Positions 1 through 5,557 of a DNA stretch of 6,827 bases are shown piece after piece. Every line of letters begins with the position of its first letter. The stretch's first letter is position 1. Under the pieces are notes generated by a model. It was not told the DNA's origin and did no database searches. It saw only the letters and a list, made by a program, of their open reading frames with translations. The stretch is from positions 1-6,827 of the forward strand of contig CAJACJ010000034.1 in assembly GCA_903938205.1 (NCBI GenBank). The letters run 5' to 3'. Both the position numbers and the translations under genes were made by a program. This DNA comes from an uncultured bacterium. Lineage in GTDB: Bacteria; Planctomycetota; Phycisphaerae; Phycisphaerales; SM1A02.

Positions 1-28
1 AAAAAACCACGCGCGTGGCAAGGCGCGT
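1..28 (-). terminator. possible rho-independent terminator for the pdxH transcript
   Basis: Read on the minus strand, ACGCGC (28-23) can pair with GCGCGT (14-9) across an 8-nt loop, and this is followed by GG and six T residues at the window edge. An alternative fold uses the 12-nt palindrome CCACGCGCGTGG (18-7). The stem is only 6 bp and it lies about 185 bp past the pdxH stop. It is therefore a weak candidate, and another gene's control region to the left of the window could explain it as well. The stretch 29-211 between it and pdxH shows no convincing gene on either strand. Confidence 0.3.
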
Positions 29-211
29 CGCGTAACTCTGAAGCTATGGCTTGATGACGTTGTGTGGCACGCTGTACGCGCACGTGAACATGCCCGAGCA
101 TAATTTCTATGGACAGCGCAATTTCACAAGTTTCGTTTGCGATTGAACACGCTTACGAATGAAGTCTTTGCACTTGGCTACTGAAGCCAACGCGTATTAT
201 GTTGAACACGA

Positions 212-832
212 TCAAGGACACAGTCGCTGGATATTCCAGCCAGACCCGGCGAGCGTGTACACAACTCGATCATGGGAGCGAAATTCATTTCCCTGCCACA
301 ATTCAACGCGTTCCAGCGCCACTCGATAGCCGCCCCAATGTGGCGGTCGAGGCACGGATTTACCAACGAATTTGGCTTCAATTGCGTCTTGCGCCTGTTG
401 CATGGCGGCGCGATTTGTAATCGGCTGACTTTGCGCGCTGGCCCACGCGCTGATCTGGCTTTCACGCGGACGGGTCAGCCAATAGGCGTCGCTTTCCGCG
501 TCGCTTGTGAAAGAGACAGCGCCTTCAATATTGATTTGTCGACCAATTGGATTTTCGTCCCAATGAAAAAGAAGCGCCGCGCGTGGGTGCGCCGCAAGTG
601 CAAGCGCCTTGCGGCTTTCCCGGTTGGTGTAGAAGACCGCGCCGCGATCATCAAAGCCACGCAGTAGTACGGTGCGTGATGACGGTTGACCATCGGCACC
701 CACGGTGGAAAGCGTCATGGAGTTTGGATTTGCCAGCGGAAGTTTTTTGGCTTGCTCAAACCATTGCGCGCACGCCGCCACTGGATCTGCGGGTGGATGA
801 TCAAAATTAAATGTGTTGGTTGTCGCGTTCAT
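212..832 (-). CDS. pdxH: pyridoxamine 5'-phosphate oxidase (PdxH)
   Basis: This 206-aa cytoplasmic FMN enzyme would oxidise pyridoxamine or pyridoxine 5'-phosphate to pyridoxal 5'-phosphate, the last step of PLP synthesis and salvage. The family is usually about 200-230 aa, so it is full length. Seen in the sequence: the FMN-site stretch SSRTVLLRGF at residues 51-60, FYTNRESRK at 67-75, RQINIEG at 98-104, the core ESDAYWLTRPRESQISAWAS near 113-132, PRPPHWGGYR at 161-170, and the C-terminal substrate segment WQGNEFRSHDR (179-189), whose R185 and H187 match the R-x-H pair of PdxH. The loop between W91 and R98-Q99 looks about two residues longer than I expect for the family. The ATG at 832-830 overlaps the upstream NYN gene's TGA (ATGA). 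A good Shine-Dalgarno, AAAAGGA (844-838), sits 5 nt before it, inside that gene. The two genes are probably translationally coupled. Confidence 0.95.
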   Translation of the reverse strand: MNATTNTFNFDHPPADPVAACAQWFEQAKKLPLANPNSMTLSTVGADGQPSSRTVLLRGFDDRGAVFYTNRESRKALALAAHPRAALLFHWDENPIGRQINIEGAVSFTSDAESDAYWLTRPRESQISAWASAQSQPITNRAAMQQAQDAIEAKFVGKSVPRPPHWGGYRVALERVELWQGNEFRSHDRVVYTLAGSGWNIQRLCP

Positions 833-1320
833 TTTTTTCCTTTTGGTTTTTTCGCGCCAGTCAGTCCAAATGTTTCAAGCCATTTCTGAACACTCTCATC
901 GTCCAACTTCACATTGCGATTGTGCGTTTGAGCAATTGGTGTTCGCCGCAAATCACTGACAAGATGCTCCAAGAATGTGGCGCTTGAAATAACTTTAGCG
1001 CCTTGGCGCGCCGCGGTCTTTTGCACGGCGCGATCCGATGAAACCACAATATGTTGACGCGGATGACTGGAGCTTTCCAGCAGCGCGGCGATTCGGTCAT
1101 CGGCTTTTTGCGAGCCTGTCCAAATCAATGTCACCAAACTGCCGCGCGAAAAACTTTGCCGCGAAGGCTTTTGTCCGTCGCAGACCAGGGACACTTTTTG
1201 CCGGCGGTAACGACTGCGCTCGATCCATCCCGCAAGGTCCGCGGGCTCTGGACCAGCCAATTCAGGCGGTAAAACACCTGTCACATGCAGCACATTCAGG
1301 GTGTCGACCAACAGGGGCAT
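829..1320 (-). CDS. YacP/Rae1-like NYN (PIN-fold) domain protein, putative RNA nuclease
   Basis: This 163-aa soluble protein fits the NYN/YacP (DUF901) family, which belongs to the PIN-like nuclease superfamily. In Bacillus subtilis the YacP member Rae1 is a ribosome-associated mRNA endonuclease; applying that role here is inference. Seen: an N-terminal strand with the acidic start LLVDTLNVLH (3-12, D6 and N9), the strand SLVCDGQ (44-50, D48), the acidic pair ADDRI (73-77) and SSDRAVQ (94-100, D96). These are the usual positions of metal-binding acids. The tail (about 153-163) is lysine-rich, ending KKPKGKK. The ATG at 1320 is the only start before an in-frame stop upstream, but it lacks a clear Shine-Dalgarno. 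The gene is first in a two-gene unit with pdxH and is divergent from the bS21 operon. The fold call is solid; substrate and activity are not shown. Confidence 0.8.
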   Translation of the reverse strand: MPLLVDTLNVLHVTGVLPPELAGPEPADLAGWIERSRYRRQKVSLVCDGQKPSRQSFSRGSLVTLIWTGSQKADDRIAALLESSSHPRQHIVVSSDRAVQKTAARQGAKVISSATFLEHLVSDLRRTPIAQTHNRNVKLDDESVQKWLETFGLTGAKKPKGKK

Positions 1321-1348
1321 GGGTTCATTATGGCTGAAAAATCATAAG

Positions 1349-1384
1349 CATGACCGCTTGCGGCAACGGCATAAAACGGTCATG
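1349..1384. promoter_or_regulatory. perfect 8-bp inverted repeat in the NYN/rpsU intergenic region
   Basis: CATGACCG (1349-1356) is exactly complementary to CGGTCATG (1377-1384) across 20 nt. The inner segment also holds the short symmetric TTGCGGCAA (1358-1366). The repeat lies in the middle of the 108-bp gap between two divergent genes, where a two-sided operator would be expected. It could instead be an RNA hairpin in the rpsU leader. I could not pick convincing -35 and -10 boxes, so the promoter positions are unknown. Confidence 0.4.
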
Positions 1385-1390
1385 ATGTGC

Positions 1391-1402
1391 GGCTCTTTAA
1401 CT
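1391..1402 (+). promoter_or_regulatory. boxA-like antitermination sequence in the rpsU leader
   Basis: GGCTCTTTAACT matches the Escherichia coli rrn boxA (TGCTCTTTAACA) at 10 of 12 positions, with the inner ten bases identical. boxA RNA binds NusB-S10 (NusE) and supports antitermination. The copy lies 27 nt before the rpsU ATG on the sense strand, so it could be in the leader RNA. The core is followed at once by a second TTTAAC, making a short direct repeat (1396-1407). Function is inference from similarity. Confidence 0.35.
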
Positions 1403-1428
1403 TTAACCCACAAAGGACTACTGAAACT

Positions 1429-1719
1429 ATGGCGATTCGTATCAAGGCTAGAGCTGGTGAATCCGCGGAACAACTTCTGCGACGTTTCAAAAAAATCTGC
1501 GAGAAGGAAGGCCTGACCAAAGAGGTCAAGAAGCGCCAATATTACGAGAAGCCTTCCGAGCGCAAGCGACGTGAAGTGCGTCGTCCTCCGCCGATTGAAT
1601 TGGGTCGACCTGGCGCAGCGACTGGCCGTGAAGGCAGCGCGGGCGTGAAGGCCGGAGCCAAGGGCAAGTCATCCAAGACCGCTGGTGGTCGTGGCATGTC
1701 ACGAGGTCGCAGCGAGTGA
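1429..1719 (+). CDS. rpsU: small ribosomal subunit protein bS21 with extended basic tail
   Basis: bS21 joins the platform of the 30S subunit near the anti-Shine-Dalgarno end of 16S rRNA and helps mRNA selection. The core (residues 1-52) is typical: MAIRIKARAGESAEQLLRRF at the start, then KKICEKEGLTKEVKKRQYYE (21-40) and the basic helix KPSERKRREVRR (41-52). Total length is 96 aa against about 60-70 in most bacteria. The excess is a low-complexity tail (about 53-96) rich in G, R, K, S and A, probably disordered and RNA-binding. The ATG at 1429 is preceded by AAAGGA (1412-1417), 11 nt away. An in-frame upstream ATG at 1387 would add 14 residues before the conserved start and is unlikely. It leads an operon with rsfS and trmB, overlapping rsfS by 4 nt (GTGA). 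Confidence 0.93.
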   Translation: MAIRIKARAGESAEQLLRRFKKICEKEGLTKEVKKRQYYEKPSERKRREVRRPPPIELGRPGAATGREGSAGVKAGAKGKSSKTAGGRGMSRGRSE

Positions 1720-2522
1720 CAACAGAAGTTTCTTCCGCAAGCCTGACGCAGGCCGCGAAGAATAGTCCGCAGCCCGTGAGTCTTTCACGGTCGCAGAGTC
1801 AAGGTGATCCGAAAGCCATTCGTGCTTTCGCGATTGAGTTGGCTCGTTTGTCTTCTGAGTTGAAATGCGAGCAAGTGGTGTTGATCGATGTGCGTGGGCG
1901 CAATCAACTGTGCGAGTATTTGGTGATTGTCAGTGGAACAAGCGATCGCCAAATGAAGGCGGTGTCCGATCAGTTGAAGGCCTATGGCGCGCAGCATGGA
2001 TCGCCGCGTTGGAAGCGCGATCGCGACACAAATGGAACATGGATCGCCGCTGATTTTGTGGATGTGGTGGTTCATTTGTTCGAGCCAGGTCAGCGCGCGT
2101 GGTATGACCTTGAAGGAATGTGGGCTGACGCGCCGCGCGTGGAATGGCGACGTGCCGTTCCCGCCAAGACCGTGCATGAAACGGTTTCGAGCGCCAAGAC
2201 GGCGGAGCAAAAGTCCCCGCTTGAAATGATCGCCGTTGTGGATGTATCTCCCAAAAAGAGTGTGGTTAAGAAGAGTGTGGCTAAGAAGGCTTCAAGCAAG
2301 AAAGTTGCTGGCGTGAAAGTTTCGGCTAAGAAACCAGCAGCGAAGAAGTCAGCCACTCAGAAGCCAACTGCGAAGAAGCCAGTCGCGAAGAAATCGACAG
2401 CGAAGAAGTCCGCGGCTGACAAAGTTGTGGGCAAGAAAACTTCCGCCAAGAAGAGCGCGCCGGCAAAGTCCAAGCCTGAAAAGTCCAAGAAGAAGTCCGT
2501 CAAAAAATCTTCCCGTCGATAA
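1716..2522 (+). CDS. rsfS: ribosomal silencing factor RsfS with a C-terminal lysine-rich pentad-repeat tail
   Basis: RsfS binds uL14 on the 50S subunit, blocks subunit joining and lowers translation in starvation. The RsfS domain spans about 31-146: AFAIELARLSSELKCEQVVL (37-56), then CEYLVIVSGTSDRQMKAVSD (66-85), and WIAADFVDVVVHLFEPGQRA (109-128) followed by WYDLEGMWADAP. Usual family length is about 105-140 aa; this one is 268. The extra part includes an N-terminal stretch (1-30) and a tail (about 178-268) in which a Lys falls at every fifth residue from 181 to 256, mostly as KK followed by S/P/A. This resembles the tails of histone H1-like proteins and should bind nucleic acid; that role is inferred. 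The GTG start (1716) overlaps the bS21 stop as GTGA and has GAGG at 1703-1706. A second GTG at 1776 would remove 20 poorly conserved residues and cannot be excluded. Confidence 0.9.
   Translation: MTTEVSSASLTQAAKNSPQPVSLSRSQSQGDPKAIRAFAIELARLSSELKCEQVVLIDVRGRNQLCEYLVIVSGTSDRQMKAVSDQLKAYGAQHGSPRWKRDRDTNGTWIAADFVDVVVHLFEPGQRAWYDLEGMWADAPRVEWRRAVPAKTVHETVSSAKTAEQKSPLEMIAVVDVSPKKSVVKKSVAKKASSKKVAGVKVSAKKPAAKKSATQKPTAKKPVAKKSTAKKSAADKVVGKKTSAKKSAPAKSKPEKSKKKSVKKSSRR
2253..2495 (+). repeat. 15-nt-period coding repeat (lysine pentads) in rsfS
   Basis: Codons 180-260 of rsfS form about sixteen in-phase 15-nt units dominated by AAG and AAA. Residues 181, 186, 191 and so on to 256 are all lysine, and the residue before each is also lysine in most units. 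The intervening three residues are small or proline (S, A, V, T, P, G). Units are diverged at the DNA level, so this is an old repeat kept at the protein level, not a fresh tandem duplication. Confidence 0.85.
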
Positions 2523-2527
2523 ACCGA

Positions 2528-3178
2528 TTGACCGAGCGAGCGCTTCCAGATTTGAGGCCATGGGGCTGGAATCAGCGGGATTTGCCAACTCCAGAGAGTG
2601 GCAAGATTGGCGCGGACTATTTTTTCAGCGAGCGTGATTCGTCACGGCCCTATGAAATTGAAATTGGCTCGGGCAAGGGAACTTTTTTAGTTCAAGAAGC
2701 CACGCGTTGTCCGGAACGAGATTTTCTTGGTGTTGAGAACGCCGGTGAATTTTTTCGCCACTCCACCGATCGTGTGAGTCGACATGCGTTGAAAAATGTC
2801 CGCATGTTGTATGCCAATGCGGTGGAGTTTGTCACGCATTGGGTTCCTGAGAACAGCGTCGCGATTATTCATTTGTATTTCAGCGATCCGTGGCCCAAGG
2901 CGCGCCATCATAAACGCAGAGTTTTGCAGCGATCGACTTTGGAGCAATTTCACCGCGTGCTGCAAACTGCGGGCGAGGTGCGCTTGGTCACCGATCACGA
3001 TGATTTATGGAAGTGGTATGAGGAGTTGATGGCCGCGTCGGATGATTTGTTTGCGCGCAAAGAATTCGCGCCGCCCGCCAGCGCTGGTGAAGGCGAAGTG
3101 GTGGGAACAAATTTTGAGCGTAAATATCGCCGCGAAGGGCGGCCATTTCATTCGGCCACGTTGATCAAGCGCGGTTGA
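2528..3178 (+). CDS. trmB: tRNA (guanine-N7-)-methyltransferase TrmB
   Basis: TrmB uses S-adenosylmethionine to methylate N7 of G46 in the tRNA variable loop. The 216-aa length is normal. Seen: the SAM-binding motif I EIEIGSGKGTF (43-53), the family signature FSDPWPKARHHKRR (118-131) with its catalytic-region Asp and Pro-Trp-Pro, VTDHDDLWKWY (154-164), and the C-terminal TNFERKYRREGR (194-205) that contacts tRNA. The gene begins 5 bp after the rsfS TAA. There is no in-frame ATG before residue 93, so the start must be non-ATG. TTG at 2528 is the best choice, although no clear Shine-Dalgarno precedes it, so translation probably depends on ribosomes finishing rsfS. It is the last gene of the rpsU operon. 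Confidence 0.95.
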   Translation: MTERALPDLRPWGWNQRDLPTPESGKIGADYFFSERDSSRPYEIEIGSGKGTFLVQEATRCPERDFLGVENAGEFFRHSTDRVSRHALKNVRMLYANAVEFVTHWVPENSVAIIHLYFSDPWPKARHHKRRVLQRSTLEQFHRVLQTAGEVRLVTDHDDLWKWYEELMAASDDLFARKEFAPPASAGEGEVVGTNFERKYRREGRPFHSATLIKRG

Positions 3179-3239
3179 TACGGGCGGCGACTTCTCAGTT
3201 GACTGTAGATTTGGCGTCGATTCACAAACGCGGTGTATG

Positions 3240-3271
3240 CGCGCACTTGGGCGCAGTCGCGGGCAAGCGCG
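3240..3271. other. imperfect hairpin in the convergent trmB/zinc-protein gap
   Basis: CGCGCACTTG (3240-3249) can pair with CAAGCGCG (3264-3271) if A3245 is bulged, across a 14-nt loop. It lies in the 129-bp gap between convergent genes, where transcription from both sides should end. No T-tract follows on either strand, so intrinsic termination is not supported. Nothing else is recognisable in 3179-3307. Confidence 0.2.
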
Positions 3272-3307
3272 TGATGGTTTCAACCGCGCATTCAAACAGT
3301 AGAGAAT

Positions 3308-3673
3308 TTAAGTCTTAGGAACGGGGCGTTTCCAGCCAGATTCTGGATCGCGTTCAAGCGTGCGCTTGGCTTGCGTTGAGCATGGTCGACACACACGCGC
3401 GGTGGTTCTATCAGCCGGAGATTGCGCGGGAGCGGGCAAGCACCATGCGGGTTCCTTGCGCGCTTCAAGACACATTGTGCAAAGATCGGAGCACGTGGGT
3501 TCAACATTGTTGCTTTCAAACGCATGCAACGCCGTGGTCAAACATTGTCCACACAGACAACTGCCTTGATGGCCTTCCACAAATGGTTGCGCGACGTTCC
3601 ATGATCGTCCGCAGAAATCACATAGAAAATCTTCAGGTTCCATTTGGTCGCTATTTGATCCAGGTCGATGCAT
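3308..3673 (-). CDS. small protein with four CxxC zinc knuckles, ClpX-finger-like
   Basis: This 121-aa protein has 11 cysteines. Four CxxC pairs stand out: CDFC (18-21), CGQC (41-44), CTMC (65-68) and CRPC (95-98), enough for two four-cysteine zinc sites. The first half, LCDFCGRSW followed about 20 residues later by CLCGQCLTTAL, resembles the N-terminal zinc-binding domain of ClpX (CSFCGK ... CDECV), but there is no AAA+ domain. The second half has CTMCLEARKEPAW and ends ERDPESGWKRP, a pattern I associate with uncharacterised planctomycete proteins. No membrane segment or signal peptide is seen. The start is unsure: M1 (3673) and M11 (3643, MEPEDFLCDFCG) both lack a good Shine-Dalgarno, and M11 leaves more room for a divergent promoter. 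The regular cysteine pairs argue strongly that this minus-strand frame is the real one. The function is unknown; an adaptor or nucleic-acid/protein-binding role is a guess. Confidence 0.75.
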   Translation of the reverse strand: MHRPGSNSDQMEPEDFLCDFCGRSWNVAQPFVEGHQGSCLCGQCLTTALHAFESNNVEPTCSDLCTMCLEARKEPAWCLPAPAQSPADRTTARVCRPCSTQAKRTLERDPESGWKRPVPKT

Positions 3674-3711
3674 GATGACAGAATACGCACGCCCGCTATG
3701 CTCCGTGCAAC

Positions 3712-5256
3712 ATGGCGCGACTGAGTCTCACTCAACGAAGTCAAATTGTCATGGGCGCGGTCACCGCGCTGGCGATCACAGGCGCCATGGCTATTCCGTG
3801 GATTCAAATTCGCGAGTCCATGGTGGCGCAACAATTGCAAAGCATGCGCGACATTTGCGCGGTGTGGGCCAAGAAACCCGACAGTTCAATGGAGCGATTT
3901 CGATTTGTGAAAGGCTCCAATGCGCAGGCTGCCGCGGGCGATCCGTTTCTTGCAGGCGCATTCGATGAGTTCGCCGCTGCTCCCGCGAATTTTGATCGTT
4001 TCGAATTGCAACAAGATGGTGACGCGCCAATATCTCGCTATGTGCGCGCGTTGCGTGGAGATCAAGCGAATCGTGTCGCTGCGGGCGAGGCCATTTCGTT
4101 GGACGCGCCCGACGCGGCGTGGCAGAAGTTGCCTTTGACTGGAGTTTTTTCCATCGAGCGTTCCGGAGTTGGCGCGGCGCGTTTGATTTGGCAGGATCGA
4201 ATTTATATTGCGATTGGTGGCGGATTGGCTTGGATTGGAATTCTTTTCGCGCTGCGATTGCTTGTGGTGCGCGGATATTTACGCGCGGTTCGTCGCTTGC
4301 GCGATGTGGCCAACCGCGTGCGCGCCGGCGATCTTTCCAGCCGCAGTCAGTTGCGCACGGGCGATGAATTGGAGCAACTTGGCAATTCATTCAATGCCAT
4401 GGTGGCCACTCTTGATGGAAGCCAAAAACAATTGCAAAGCATGAATGAAAGCCTGGACTTTAAATTGGTTCAGTTGAGTGAAGCCAATGTTGGCTTGTTT
4501 GAAAGCAACCGTTTGAAGAGCGAATTTCTAGCGAACGTGTCCCATGAGTTGCGCACGCCGCTGAACAGCGTGATTGGATTCGCGGAATTGCTGGCGGAGT
4601 TGGCGCGCAAGGATGTGGACGCGGATCCAAAACGTATTCGTTACATCGAGCATATTTTAAAGAGCGGCCGCGGCTTGCTTGAGATGATCAACGAACTGTT
4701 GGACATGGCAAAGATTGAGGCGGGGCGCATGGAACTGAGCGTTTCCAACGCCAGCATGACTGACATGCTTGAGGGCATTTCCGCCATCATGCGCCCGCAA
4801 GCGGATCTGAAAAAAATCACGTTGGAGATTCATCGCCCAGATGAATTACCAACGGTGGAAACCGATCCAGGCAAGGTGCAGCAAATTTTGTACAACTTTG
4901 TCAGCAACGCCATTAAATTTTCACCCGAAGGTTCGCGCGTGATTGTGCGCGCGGATTTGTGGGCAGTGGATGGTGCGCCGGGAATGCGAATAACCGTGGT
5001 GGATAGCGGGCCAGGAATTCCATTGGACATGCAACAAACGATTTTTGAAAAGTTCCGCCAAGTGGATGCAAGCCATACAAAAAGCCATGGCGGCACTGGT
5101 CTTGGATTGGCTATTTGCCGCGAACTGTCCGCCATGTTGGGCGCAAAGCTAGGGATTGAATCCAATTCCAAAAAGGGTTCAAGTTTTTGGGTGGAAATGC
5201 CGCTGGAATTCCGAGCAAAGAAACTGCCGCCGCTTATGACTGATCGCGCTGGATAA
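3712..5256 (+). CDS. membrane-bound sensor histidine kinase (HAMP-HisKA-HATPase)
   Basis: This 514-aa two-component sensor would autophosphorylate on His and pass phosphate to a response regulator. Order of parts: TM1 about 12-31; an extracytoplasmic sensor region about 36-163 that I cannot assign to a family; TM2 about 165-186; HAMP about 188-240 (RAGDLSSRSQ, GDELEQLGNSFNAM); a short coiled-coil linker; HisKA with FLANVSHELRTPLNSVIGF (272-290, phospho-acceptor H278); and HATPase_c about 383-497 with the N box YNFVSNAIKFSPEG (394-407, N399), G1 DSGPGIP (431-437), the F box IFEKFRQVD (444-452) and G2 GGTGLGLAI (460-468). All catalytic motifs are intact, and there is no receiver domain. The ATG at 3712 has no clear Shine-Dalgarno; it lies 38 bp from the divergent zinc-protein start. 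The 3' end overlaps the convergent small gene by 23 bp. No partner regulator lies in the window, so the signal and output are unknown. Confidence 0.93.
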   Translation: MARLSLTQRSQIVMGAVTALAITGAMAIPWIQIRESMVAQQLQSMRDICAVWAKKPDSSMERFRFVKGSNAQAAAGDPFLAGAFDEFAAAPANFDRFELQQDGDAPISRYVRALRGDQANRVAAGEAISLDAPDAAWQKLPLTGVFSIERSGVGAARLIWQDRIYIAIGGGLAWIGILFALRLLVVRGYLRAVRRLRDVANRVRAGDLSSRSQLRTGDELEQLGNSFNAMVATLDGSQKQLQSMNESLDFKLVQLSEANVGLFESNRLKSEFLANVSHELRTPLNSVIGFAELLAELARKDVDADPKRIRYIEHILKSGRGLLEMINELLDMAKIEAGRMELSVSNASMTDMLEGISAIMRPQADLKKITLEIHRPDELPTVETDPGKVQQILYNFVSNAIKFSPEGSRVIVRADLWAVDGAPGMRITVVDSGPGIPLDMQQTIFEKFRQVDASHTKSHGGTGLGLAICRELSAMLGAKLGIESNSKKGSSFWVEMPLEFRAKKLPPLMTDRAG

Positions 5257-5548
5257 AGAGGCGGCGAATTTGCGCGTCGGCGTTGGGATCAATTCGGCGC
5301 GCCAAACTGGCATCAATACGGTTGGTGAGTTGTTGCGGTTGCGCGTTGGCGATCAACCAACGCAACACGGTTTCCGCCACAAGTGAGGGCTCGGTGCCGC
5401 CGTCGGGACAGAGTAAATCGTAGTCCGCCCAATTCAAGCCAATGGTCATCTTTCGAAGCGTTCCACTTTCTTCAATGAATTGCGCATTGAATTGCCAGCC
5501 GTGACCGACTTCGGTTTCATTCATAATTTCAAGTGGTCCGTGAAACAT
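5234..5548 (-). CDS. small uncharacterised protein downstream of the MFS gene
   Basis: This 104-aa, probably cytoplasmic protein has no signal peptide or membrane helix. Its central part reads as a beta strand and acidic turn, LRKMTIGLNWADYDLLCPDG (31-50), then an amphipathic helix SLVAETVLRWLIANA (55-69) and a C-terminal basic part RIDASLARRIDPNADAQIRR (77-96). I recall similar WADYDxxxPDG-like small proteins as unnamed hypotheticals in planctomycetes, but cannot name a family. It follows the MFS gene by 9 bp, so both are probably one transcript. M1 (5548) has no Shine-Dalgarno; M9 (5524) has a GGA about 12 nt upstream and may be the true start. Its last 23 bases lie antisense to the end of the histidine kinase gene. 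Confidence 0.7.
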   Translation of the reverse strand: MFHGPLEIMNETEVGHGWQFNAQFIEESGTLRKMTIGLNWADYDLLCPDGGTEPSLVAETVLRWLIANAQPQQLTNRIDASLARRIDPNADAQIRRLFIQRDQS

Positions 5549-5557
5549 GGATTCAGG

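Noticed and set aside
2..103. Open plus-strand frame at the left edge, possibly the end of an upstream gene
   Set aside because: About 33 codons with no recognisable motif. Frames 1 and 3 also read for a short distance from the edge, so none can be preferred.
1321..1428. Search for sigma70-type promoters in the divergent gap
   Set aside because: Several AT-rich hexamers are present but none pairs with a -35 box at 16-18 bp, so no promoter is called.
1785..2210. 141-codon minus-strand frame opposite rsfS
   Set aside because: It is antisense to the conserved RsfS domain and shows no motif of its own.
2253..2495. Repeated 15-nt units considered as a CRISPR or satellite repeat
   Set aside because: The period is in frame within rsfS, the units are diverged, there are no unique spacers, and the pattern is explained by lysine pentads in the protein.
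3005..3295. 96-codon minus-strand frame across the end of trmB and the convergent gap
   Set aside because: About half is antisense to the conserved TrmB C-terminus. It has no ribosome-binding site and no family-like sequence.
3376..3675. Plus-strand open frames opposite the four-CxxC gene
   Set aside because: The minus-strand frame has evenly spaced CxxC pairs and a ClpX-finger-like pattern. The plus-strand frames show nothing comparable.
3791..4390. 199-codon open frame on the minus strand
   Set aside because: It lies wholly within the histidine kinase gene, whose frame has clear domains. The translated sequence is rich in R, P and H with no recognisable motif.
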